Shown here in pieces: positions 1 to 9,528 of a stretch of DNA of 64,000 bases. A program made the translations under genes and the position numbers. Positions within the stretch are counted from its first letter, which is position 1. The number at the start of each line of letters is the position of its first letter. This DNA is from Filosporella fistucella (lineage: Eukaryota > Ascomycota > Leotiomycetes > Helotiales). The notes beneath the pieces are model-generated. The model made no database searches. It saw only the letters and a program-made list of their open reading frames with translations, and had not been told where the DNA came from. The stretch is taken from positions 2,542,001 through 2,606,000 of the forward strand of contig JAQJZZ010000010.1 of the NCBI GenBank assembly GCA_030077755.1. Direction: 5' to 3'.

Positions 1-1575
1 AGCGACGCCTTCGCGGTACTCTAGCCTCCAACTCTCGAGGAGGGCATAATAGGAAGCTAAATATAGTCGAAGATACGATTCTAAAGGATTACCTGCTAAT
101 GTGCTATAATCTCGGCCGCTCTATAGGAATAGACGCTGCCGTAGCTGCTATAAACTCGATTCTATGGCTTTAAGGTTAGGATGCTAATATTTTAAGAAGA
201 TGGGTAAAGGCCTGGCTTACGCGCAATACACAATGGCTTAAAACCCTTAAGGAAAAGCCATTGTCTGCTTCTCGACGAGGAGCACATAAGAGATCTAATA
301 TTGAAGCTTATTTCGCAGACTTTCGAAGGTATAAAGACAAGTACTCGATTCTAGACGATGATATTTACAATTTCGACGAGACGGGCTATCAAATTGGCGT
401 AATTGCAGGCGGCATAGTGATCGTTCCTTCGAATATAAAGTCAGTTTTTATCGACAATCCTGAGAATAGAGAGCTAATTACCATTATCGAGTGTATTTCA
501 GCTACTGGCCACCACGTCCCTCCAATGGTGATTTTTAAAGGCGCGTTCCATTTGCGGAAATACTTTGACAATGATATCAATGGCAATACCCTATTTGCAC
601 GCTCTAATTCTGGCTTCACAAACGATAAACTCACTTTAAAGTGGCTCGAGCACTTCGATAAATACACCAAGAATCGAGCAAGAGGGACGTATCGAATGCT
701 AATTTTTGACGGCTATGGCTCGCATGTAACGCAGGATTTTGTCGATTTTTATTGGCTTAATCGCATTCGACCATTTTAATTACCTGCCCATTCAACTCAC
801 CTTATATAGCCTCTCGGCGTAGGTGTTTTTTAAGCCTATAAGCATAACTTCAAGAATTGTATTCGAGACGAAGTCTTCCATAGCGCAAAAACGATTTCAA
901 AGACCGACTTCTTCTCCTTCTTTTAGCGATTCTCGAATAAGACGTTTACGGAAAAGATGTGCTGCTCTGCCTTTCGAAAAACTGGCCTCATACCATATAA
1001 TCCATCTATTATACTTGATAAAATGAGGGATTTTGGAGGGCTATAAGACGATAATACTACGACTTTACTCTCGCCTTCGCCTAAATCCTCTGATTCCGAG
1101 CCTGCTTTTGCAACTCCACCTCCACGACCATGGGACGAGTTTACGACGCCAAAGACTCTTATATAACGTTAAAGAGGCTCCAAATACATCGAATCTCGCA
1201 TTAAGAGTAGGCTCCCTTTTACACCAATTGCAATTCGAGTAATGGAGAAGACTAAGAAGGGCACAAATAAACTACTCGTATAAGGAGGGCTCTCTACCGA
1301 GCTTCTAGCCGCCGACAATTCTTTTAAAGAGGCTCGAAGTAAAAGGCAAAGAGCTAAGGGCATAATCATATAAAAATATGGCGAAATCTACGGGTTTTAA
1401 GCGCGTCGTCAAATATAAGCTAACGAGGAAGACGAGAAGAGGGTAGTTAATATGAGAGAAAAGCGATTATAGGCGCTATACCGTAGAGCTTGGAGCAATT
1501 TGGCTCGAGTATATCCTTCCTTATATAATAACCTCTTATATTCTGGCAAATTCAGCCTTTGCCAGCCGGTGTTAA
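1..1575 (+). pseudogene. Degenerate pogo/Fot1-like DDE transposase, truncated by the window edge
   Basis: Remnant of a Tc1/mariner-superfamily (pogo/Fot1-type, DDE_1) transposase, which would have cut and pasted its own element. The longest clean piece is 261-779. It holds the first catalytic Asp in YNFDETGYQIG and the second in LIFDGYGSH. The same frame continues beyond the stop at 777 as LPAHSTHLI*PLGVGVF, which matches the family motif LPAHSTHLLQPLDVGVF. There Gln has become TAG (807), and the third catalytic Asp reads Gly (GGC at 816). Further on, FRKTGLIPYNPS is again typical of the family. Many stops lie in this frame (777, 807, 831 and later). Several sit where CAG or CAA codons are expected, as C-to-T mutation would produce. 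The frame upstream of 261 is also broken by stops. The left end lies outside the window. The element is clearly inactive; its subfamily is uncertain. Confidence 0.85.
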
Positions 1576-2069
1576 TATAGTTTTACGTATTTTAATCAGT
1601 TTTCCCATATAAATTTCGCGTATTGCTGGCGTTTCGCGCATTGCTTACCCTCACCCAATACTGGGATTAGTAGTGGGTGTAAGGGTGCTAGCCGAATGAT
1701 TAGTGGATAGACTGTTTAGGTTACTCAATCGCAAGGAACTGTGTTATTGTGTTGAACTGCCTAATATGAAATGGACCGTACAAAATTCTGGGCTAGTTTT
1801 AAGAATATGAGTTTTGCGAGAGGCTGTGAGTGCCTTTTAAAAAGTTTGCAGTATTCCATCGCTGAAAGATAGACCTAACGTTACTTTTACAGCCACACCA
1901 ATTTCAGTCGTTATACTCAAAAGTAGCCTTTATGATCCCGACACAATGAAGTAAACGCTATTCATTAATTATGTTAAGTAAGGGGTATCAGCCAGTCTAT
2001 CCCGTACTCCGTTCCTATGCCCAACGCCAGATAAATATGCAAGCTCCACTCCCTATTCATACCGCGCAC
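1576..2069. other. Gene-free stretch between transposon remnant and ama1
   Basis: No coding signal is seen. It probably holds the right end of the transposon remnant, including the imperfect palindrome at 1646-1686, and the 3' flank of the minus-strand gene that follows. Confidence 0.5.
1646..1686. repeat. Imperfect inverted repeat downstream of the transposase relic
   Basis: The arm TACCCTCACCCA (1646-1657) is imperfectly mirrored by TGGGTGTAAGGGT (1674-1686), about 16 bp apart. It could fold as a hairpin, or could be part of the terminal inverted repeat of the decayed element. The other terminus lies outside the window, so this cannot be settled here. Confidence 0.4.
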
Positions 2070-4653
2070 TCATCTAATGACGTCCCCTTCCTTATCGATG
2101 CCTTCCAATGCCTCAAGAATATCACTTCCCCCTAGCAAACCCTCTCCACCAGCAGTAGCTTTCTGATTCGCTGTCCAGACTTCATGGAACTTCACACTCT
2201 CGTCACTTGATGCTACCACGATACATCCTTCTTGAGCAGTTCGAGTGAGACTTCGTCCACCCTCCCGGCTTGTGTGGCTCTCATTAGGACCACCTGGGTA
2301 TGGGATGGCGTAAAGGGCTCGATGCTCACCCTCCCAGGGAATTGCAGCGACCTGCTTGCATTCTGGCCAAGAGAACACTGCAATCCGATATGGATGATCA
2401 GGTTGAGCGTAACCAAAAGTAGCACAAATCTCTCGGCGGGTTGTAGACCAGATTAGAGACGTAACTTGCGCAGCAACACTGATTGTTGCCAGGCAGGTCC
2501 CAGATGTTGTGTGAAAGAAGTGAATACACTTATCGTTGCTTCCACCACCCGTTGCAACCAGCCCATCCCGCCAAGGACAGAAAGCGATCGCTTTGACAGC
2601 AGCACCATGAATCCATCGATGCTTTTCCGACCCGGGTCTGATTTCCTTGACTCCGCCTTGACCAGTAACGGCATGCACACGATGAATGCCATTGGCCCCC
2701 ATAAAGACCTCTTCCGCAGCGTGAGAAAGTTCGCGGGAATCCTGTAAAACATCATTGGTGCGAAATAGACAGCAAAGATTGTCATTCCCGCCTGTGGCAA
2801 AAAGAGAGCCGTCGCAGGAAAAGGACAGGCCGCAAATCTGCTGCGTATGCACGCCGATTTTAACCAAAAGGGTCATCGATCCGGTCCAGTTGTTTCGAGC
2901 TACTTCCCAAAATTCTGGCCATTCCACTGAGTAATAGTAAATATTACCAACTTCATCACCAACAAGAAGATCCTCAGTTTTGACCATAGAGCCTGCGGTG
3001 AAAGGACCTCTTGAGGGTCTCATGGTGACTTGAGGTCTCCAAGTAATGCAAGCGATAGGATGTGGCTGTTGCACCTCAAAACGGGGGAGTAGACTGTCAT
3101 AGAGCGACATGAGAGTCAAACTTCCATCTGATCTCCCAAAAGCCAAAATGCTCTTTCCACCTTGTGTAGACGAGAAGGCCAAAGATGTGAGCCACGAGCC
3201 ATTTTGAGTTTGGGGACTCAAAGGGACAACTCCTTGCATCTCGGACCAAGCGTAAAGAAGAGGTCCCAGGCCCACTGCGAGAGTATGGCAACTTGCTGAG
3301 TATGCAAGGATAGAACAATAAAAGTCATCTCTGAGCTGCGGAGCATCCAGAACCCTGTTTGAAATCAGCCCGACTTTTTGAACAGAGGTATTCAGGGCCT
3401 ACTTGAAAGGTGCGAGGGGTAGCGTCCTTACTTCCTCCGTGATTTGGATTTCTGTGATAGCTTAGCAAGAGTGCCAGGGTAGAATTGAGATAGCTTGGAT
3501 GCCACAAATGGCTTCCTGAGACATACTGTGGTCTTCTGTCGTTGTAACCCATTCAGACCCAAGCCATAAGGTCTTTGTTTCAGTGTCAAGGTCATTTCCT
3601 CTACGACTAGGAATTGGTTTTGTAGGCGAGGGCAAAGGCTCCCGAAACTCGAGTACCCTAGACACTCGATCAATTTCCAGCGCTTCAGCCAGCCGACTCT
3701 CATGGAGTTCCATATCCTCTTGAGCTTTTGGTTTCGCGCCAAATGTTGTGGTGTAAAGGGGAGCGTTTGTACCACTTGCTAACAATCCGCCTCTGCCATT
3801 TGAAACAGCGCCAACTGGTGCAAGACCACCAATTCTCCAAACCGTGCCTACACTAACCTGAGTTAACATTAGCTGTGTTGTTGCTTCTCTCAACTCCACA
3901 AGTCATAAATCTGTTCCCCCTAAGCCCGCTAAAGTCTGTTACAACTGTATCACTCACTTGTCTTTCTCCATTTGGCGCTGCAGGGTCTCTCTGGAACGTG
4001 AGAACACTTCCACCTAGAATCGCTATTAACACACCTCATCTCATATCACGTCAATCCCTTACCTCCGCTACCACTTCGATTACCAGAGAAGCTACGTCGA
4101 GTAATAGGTCGATTGACGTGTGGCAACGGTGATGTGACTCGTCTTCGGTGGTGGAAGGCATCCGGACTCGCGTCCTTGTGTCGAAGCAGTTTCTCCTCCG
4201 TAGTAAGTGCTTGCGGATCTTTGCTCGTTCGAAAGCTTTCAATCATCGACTCCAAAGTTTGTCTTCTCGGTAGGAAGCGATCCGGGACTCTGAGAGACCG
4301 GGAGCTACTCGAAGCTTTTAGGGATGGTCGTCGCCGAGATATTCTAGGTTTTATTCCAGGGAGTGTTGCTGGAGAAATTATCCTTCGCTCATCTACTGTA
4401 CCATCATAATTACTCGATGCCCTGTTCCTTGTATAAGGACAATGAAAATAACTTCGTACTGCACCAAGTCAGAATTCACGAGCCCAAAACAGGGCGTGGC
4501 ACTCATACCAGCATCATAGTATGAATCTGACGTCTTCCTTGTTGTATACGAGTCGAATTCGGTTGCCTTGGGATGAATATCAAATTTTTCAAAATCCTTG
4601 ATGGTTCTATCAGCCCTTTTGGGATACGATAAGCTGCTGTTTCGAGCGGCCAT
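2070..4653 (-). CDS. ama1: Meiosis-specific APC/C activator Ama1 (Cdc20/Fizzy family WD40 protein)
   Basis: Activator and substrate receptor of the anaphase-promoting complex, a ubiquitin ligase. By homology to yeast Ama1 it would act in meiosis. I read six exons with agreeing phases: 4653-4509, 4395-4063, 4013-3958, 3857-3527, 3451-3403 and 3354-2070, giving 732 residues. A C-box (DRFLPRR, residues 87-93) lies in the basic N-terminus. Residues from about 300 on form the WD40 propeller, beginning with APFKVLDAPQLRDDFY and containing TGGGSNDKCIHFF. The protein ends in Ile-Arg, the IR tail with which Cdc20-family activators dock to APC/C TPR subunits. The block SVGTVWRIGGLAP before the propeller resembles what I recall of fungal Ama1 rather than Cdc20 or Cdh1, so Ama1 is preferred. 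Exons 3 (56 nt) and 5 (49 nt) are unusually small. Confidence 0.88.
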
Positions 4654-5156
4654 AACGAGGTAAAGGACGAAGGTGCGAGGAGGCTGAAGATAGACCACGA
4701 ACGAGTGGTGGGCTATCCTCTCTTCTCTCTCGGGAATAATTAATTGAGACAAAAGAAACAACTTGAAAGAGAAAGTCTGATACTTGAAGCGAAAGAGAAT
4801 CCTTTGGAAATGCGAGTGAATTGTATAATCCTTCTTTATAGTGAGCGTCTTCCAGCTTGGCAGCTGGTTCTGGCGAGGCGCCGGGAAAGTGAACTCGTGC
4901 GAGGCAGCTGGCACTGTCTACCGGACCTATATCAATACTGAAGATGTTAGTATCCCTTCAAGTCCAAGGAGTGGACATATATTTGAGGAAGAGGAAATGA
5001 AGAGGTAGGAAGATGATGCGGAAAGTTATGAGCATGACTAAGGAAGGCGCTAGTTTATCTGATACTGACTCGTACTTTCCTGGCTCCCGAGCTCCAAAAT
5101 AGAACATCAGGTTGACACCAAATTATTCATGTACCAACAGCTTTTAAGTCACGAAC
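4654..5156. other. Divergent promoter region between ama1 and bet4
   Basis: This 503-bp spacer between the start codons of two divergently transcribed genes must hold both promoters. No TATA box or defined operator stands out. Confidence 0.5.
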
Positions 5157-6529
5157 ATGGCAAGCGTACAGTTCACATGTCTCTATTCCATAGAAACGAG
5201 CTGATACTTGATACAGCATGGTGATCCACGTCCTGCAAAGACCGTACAGCGAACAGAGAAGGAGCGTATAGAAGAACAGAGGGAAATCCAAGAATACAAA
5301 GACTTGGAGGAGCTGATACGAGTGAAGGCATGCATGCGTTCATTCTCCCAACATACTTACTAACACTGATAGATTGCGGAGCGCCAGTACACTGTCGAAG
5401 TTCTCGAGCTTACTTCAAAACTTCTCAAGAAGAACCCCGAATATTACACAATATGGAACGTCCGGAGACGTTTGCTAATCTATGGGTTATTCTCCAAACC
5501 ATTGGATTCATACTCGCCCTCGATGGCGTCGCAGAGTACTTCTCAGACCGCCACTACCACAGCCTCTTCCGCAGATTCGTCCTCCTCTACTATCACACCT
5601 TCCGAGGCCTCGACCACGACCCCGCCGAGCCCCGCCTACCAGAGTCGTGGGAAGAATGGTACAACTCTTGAGCTGATAGTGAGGGACTTAGAATTTCTAT
5701 TTCCTATAATGATGAAGTTCCCGAAATGCTACTGGCTTTGGAACTACAGGTTATGGCTGTTACAACAGGCAAATGAACGACTGGCAACAGATATTGCTCG
5801 GGAATTATGGAATCGCGAACTGGCATTGGTGGGCAAAATGTTGATAAAAGACAGTCGAAACTTTCACGGGTGGGGCTATCGTCGGAAAATTGTATCTGAG
5901 TTAGAAAGCAAGAGGTTAAACGGCACAAGCATGGTTGAGACAGAATTCGAGTATACAACAAAGATGATACACGGTGATAAAGGTCTATCGAACTTCTCGG
6001 CCTGGCACAGACGGAGCAAGCTAATACCAAAATTATTGGATGAACGGAATGCGGACGATGCGACAAGAAGACAATTTCTGGATGACGGTGAGATTATCAC
6101 CTTGGCTGATGATAACATTACTGACATCGTCGAGAATTCGACTTGATCATTTCAGCAATGTACACGGACTCGTATCCTTATGCACAATCTGCATGGTTTT
6201 ACTATCAATTTTTGATGACCACACTCACAGATTACGTTGGTCATGCGACTATAACGCCGAATTTTACACAAGACGACCGAATAGAATATGTCAATAGACA
6301 GATAAGCATTCTCAAAGATATGCTGGATGGTGCGGAAGATTGCAAGTGGATTTACAATGCTCTTATAGAGTACACCATTGCGATGGGTCAGATGGAAGAG
6401 CGAGAGCCATTCCCGCAGGAGAAGGATGATTGCAAGTCGTGGCTGGAGGAGCTACGCAAATTGGATCCTTTTCGTGGTGGGAGGTGGGACGATCTTGAGA
6501 AGTCTCTAGCCAGGCGGGAGACGCTCTAA
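5157..6529 (+). CDS. bet4: Rab geranylgeranyltransferase (GGTase-II) alpha subunit
   Basis: Alpha subunit of the cytosolic enzyme that attaches geranylgeranyl groups to C-terminal cysteines of Rab/Ypt GTPases, with the Bet2 beta subunit and Rab escort protein. Four exons (5157-5165, 5217-5321, 5373-6087, 6135-6529) join in phase to give 407 residues. The 9-nt first exon (Met-Ala-Ser) is chosen because its GTACAG donor and the acceptor at 5216 give the family-like start MASHGDPRPAK. The intron at 5322-5372 carries a TACTAACA branch site. Prenyltransferase-alpha repeats are visible as NPEYYTIWNVRRR, FPKCYWLWNYRLWLL, DSRNFHGWGYRRKIV and NFSAWHRRSKLIPKL. A Ser/Thr-rich low-complexity insert of about 45 residues separates repeats 1 and 2. 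The extra mammalian-type C-terminal domains are absent, as in yeast. Confidence 0.93.
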
Positions 6530-6931
6530 CATACATCTAAACTTAATATGATCTCACGTCAGTGCCTCGCCCTCCCATATCTAATGTGTGTTGCCATATG
6601 AGACACTGTAGGGTTAATATGCTGAAAGTATTACCCACGGCATTGGATACCTTTGATTCTACATGTATCATCATAATTTTGGGCAAGACCTTTGTCACCA
6701 GCATTTGGACCCGCAATACCAAGTAAGTCGAGTGTTCGGTTTGAAATTGACAGACTATGGGAAGCGAACAAAACTGCCTAAATTGAGGGTCCTGAATTAC
6801 AAGAAGGCCCATAATATACTAGCCAAGGAAATCGTAGAGGAATCTCAAAACAGAGCACGTCGTGAACGTCGCCGTTTGCTAAATCCCAAGTGGGGTACGC
6901 GATCACGGAACGTGGGAGAGTTGTTGAAAGT
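6530..6931. other. Convergent 3' intergenic region
   Basis: Lies between the stop codons of bet4 (+) and the next minus-strand gene. No convincing coding frame or RNA gene is seen. Confidence 0.45.
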
Positions 6932-8238
6932 TTATACTTCGCTCCCCTCCCCCAGCCCTAATTCCTTTTCTGTGAAGCAGTCGTTGCAGAAGTGGCAATA
7001 CCAGTGAGAGCACAGAATGGTACAGCAGAGGCACCATGGGAAGCACACGAGGAATAATTCCTCGATGCTGATACCAAGTAGGATCAAGCAAAGAAGGCAC
7101 ATCAGCGTCGCAGCGCAAGTCATACCTTTACCAGAACGACTCTGAATGCCTGATACCGCCCATGCAAACGTTGTCCCAGTAAACATGCCAGTCGCTATTA
7201 CAAAACCAAGAAAGATGATCCCCTTTGGCACTGACTCTAGATGTTCCAAGAGGGTCGTCGGGATTTGATGCTGTGCTATCGTTATCCCCTGCATGGTATT
7301 AGTTGCTCGTTCTCCAATATGGTGGAAGACATCTCACTCTTTCTATGATGCTGCTCAATTTGTGCAAGCCCATTCTTTCGTTCAGCCAGATGTAGCTGCT
7401 TCCCATCATGATTCCAGAACCAGTGTTCAAAGCCACGATTGCGTCGAAGAGACCCCTTTTCATTCCGTGCTCAGTGGTCTGCGTCTCATCGAGGGCAAAA
7501 GAATACAGTCGCCCACAATTTGGACAGTTGCCCGCTATCTGAAGTTTGCCCTCCTGCCAAATGTCATTTTCAAACCTGCACTGGTTCTTCTGCATAACTA
7601 CGGCAAGATATTTACCGTCGGAGCAGATAGGGCCAAGAGAATCCCCTGGAGGCTTCCAATGGGGGCCGTTATATTTGCTTGAGACTGCCGCTTCGTTCAG
7701 AGAGTAGTTGCTTGGGGATCGGTTATCAAGTTGACTTTCACATTCGCACAGATTGTAAATGTCTTCGTCCAAATGGGTCAATCCACTTTCTTGATCGTTT
7801 ACACCACTTTGTAGTTGACTATCAGACTTGGTTTTCACAACAACAAATCGTCGAATCTTGGTGTAGACTATAGACCCCCCAGTTCCCTCATACATTGTAG
7901 TAGAGGAATCTTTTTTCGATGGCACTATTTGTGGCTCCGTCCACAACATCTTGAATACCCTTCCAAATGTCCAAAATTTGGTATTCCTTGGCTCGGACTC
8001 GAGACCCATATGATGATCGATCGTGCGATACCTTGAGTCCACTAAATGGCAAGTCAGCTTAAGAACAGTCAAGACACAAATCAAAGAGCCCACATTGTTC
8101 TATCTCCCCCTTTCCAACGCCTCTAGCAACATCTACTCGAGTATCGTATGCCTGGGTTGGTGGTGGACATTCAGCTCTTGGTAGATCAATCTTCCTGCCC
8201 AAGTCACTGTCTACACGTCTACCACCGCTTAACCTCAT
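6932..8238 (-). CDS. Hypothetical protein with C-terminal membrane segments
   Basis: Function not recognised. Three exons (8238-8094, 8041-7338, 7288-6932) join in phase to give 401 residues. The second intron has a clear ACTAAT branch site before CATGCAG. The N-terminal 280 residues are soluble-looking. A segment reading FWTFGRVFKMLW then IRRFVVVK vaguely recalls the fungal DUF6590 fold; this is memory-based and weak. A single CPNCG motif lies around residue 230. The last 110 residues hold three hydrophobic stretches able to span a membrane (starting GIIFLGFVIATG, MTCAATLMCLLC and LFLVCFPWCLCC). The third is very cysteine-rich. Transcribed divergently from another membrane-protein gene 509 bp away. 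Confidence 0.6.
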
Positions 8239-8747
8239 GATGTATCGTTCTTGTTTGGTTCTTTTTGCTTAAATTGATTTTCTTGACTCGTCTGTCCTAT
8301 TTTGATGTTTCTATCTCCCCCCAGAATACAGAGGAAAATCCAGATGCGGCTCAAAAGACTGGCCAGAGTCACTCAACCCCTCATGCATACACACTGCATA
8401 CAGCGGTCAATCTATTTGTTTGTGATGGGTGCTGATGGTTGCTTATCCCGTACGCCCAGTGCGACGTGGCACTGCCAGGGACGTTATGGCTTGTCGGGCG
8501 GCGAACACAGCCCCTCCTCCTTCATGTGATTAGGCACTCTCTTTGCCGACCAATTGCTGTTCTCCATCTTGATTTTTCTGCTACGGTTAGTGCACTCATC
8601 AAAAACCCACCTTATCAAACTTATTTCCTTACGTCAGCTCATTCCGGGGCCAGGGCTGGCCATTCTTGTACTCTGTGCCCTTTCAACTCGGCTACCATTC
8701 TTTCGTCAAAATATATTCGTTATATTGTTAAGCTTCAGTGTTTTATT
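8239..8747. other. Shared divergent upstream region of two membrane-protein genes
   Basis: Short open frames run through it, but none looks coded. It separates the two start codons and should contain both promoters. No recognisable operator seen. Confidence 0.45.
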
Positions 8748-9528
8748 ATGGCATCCTTAGTTATAACTAGCTCACATCCAGTCTTTGACCATACAATTGA
8801 TTTGGAGTCAGGACCTCCACAAGCCTCGCAGGGAGAAGCATATTCGTTGCAAGAAATGGAGACGGAGGAGCCACCACGAGAACATGGATCAATGACGAGA
8901 GAATCATTAATAGTGACAGTCTCCTCTGTTACAGTTTTTCTTGCATTTGTCGTACCAGTTATTGGAACGATGGCAAGATCAGGAGAAACCTGGAAACCCG
9001 TGTTTCTCGTGTAAGCATAATCCGCATGTAAAATGCGTTGTGTTAACGACCTACAGAGTTTACATAGCGTGGCTGGTACTCCTCTCATCAGGCATCTACA
9101 TTGATCTATCAAATCATTCATTACATTTGGCAAGGTAATCCAGCTACCCCGCAACCAAATCGATACAGATAGCTTATATGTCAAGCAGACGTGCTCTCTG
9201 TCACTTCGTTGTTTGCATGGTGATGTTTTGGCTCATTGCCAGTACCACAAAACCCGCTCCCGAAGATGTTGTATTCTGGATTCCAATGCTTCTAAATGCT
9301 GGATTGGGAGCTAGTATTGGACTGCAGAGCATCGACTCTAATCGGTTGAAATGGCTTTCGAAACCGGCACTAAATCTCCTGGGAATTATTTGTGGTAGTG
9401 TTCAAATATTTTTCCAAAATTTTGACCAGAATGGGAGGAGGAACGAGAATGAGGAAAGGAGACCGTTGTCTCCAAGCCAAGAGTTAAATGCAGATGTCCC
9501 GGAGCGGATACGGTCGAGAAGAAATTAG
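8748..9528 (+). CDS. Hypothetical multi-pass membrane protein
   Basis: Function not recognised. Three exons (8748-9010, 9057-9134, 9186-9528) join in phase to give 227 residues. The last acceptor could instead be 3 nt later, with almost no effect. After a hydrophilic, acidic N-terminus of about 55 residues come four or five hydrophobic helices (beginning LIVTVSSVTVFLAF, FLVVYIAWLVLL, LCHFVVCMVMFWLI and VVFWIPMLLNAGL). The tail is Arg/Glu-rich. The start was chosen as the first ATG after an AT-rich leader, giving a hydrophilic start before helix 1; an in-frame extension upstream is open but looks non-coding. Head-to-head with the membrane protein at 6932-8238, so co-regulation is possible (inference). 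Confidence 0.6.
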
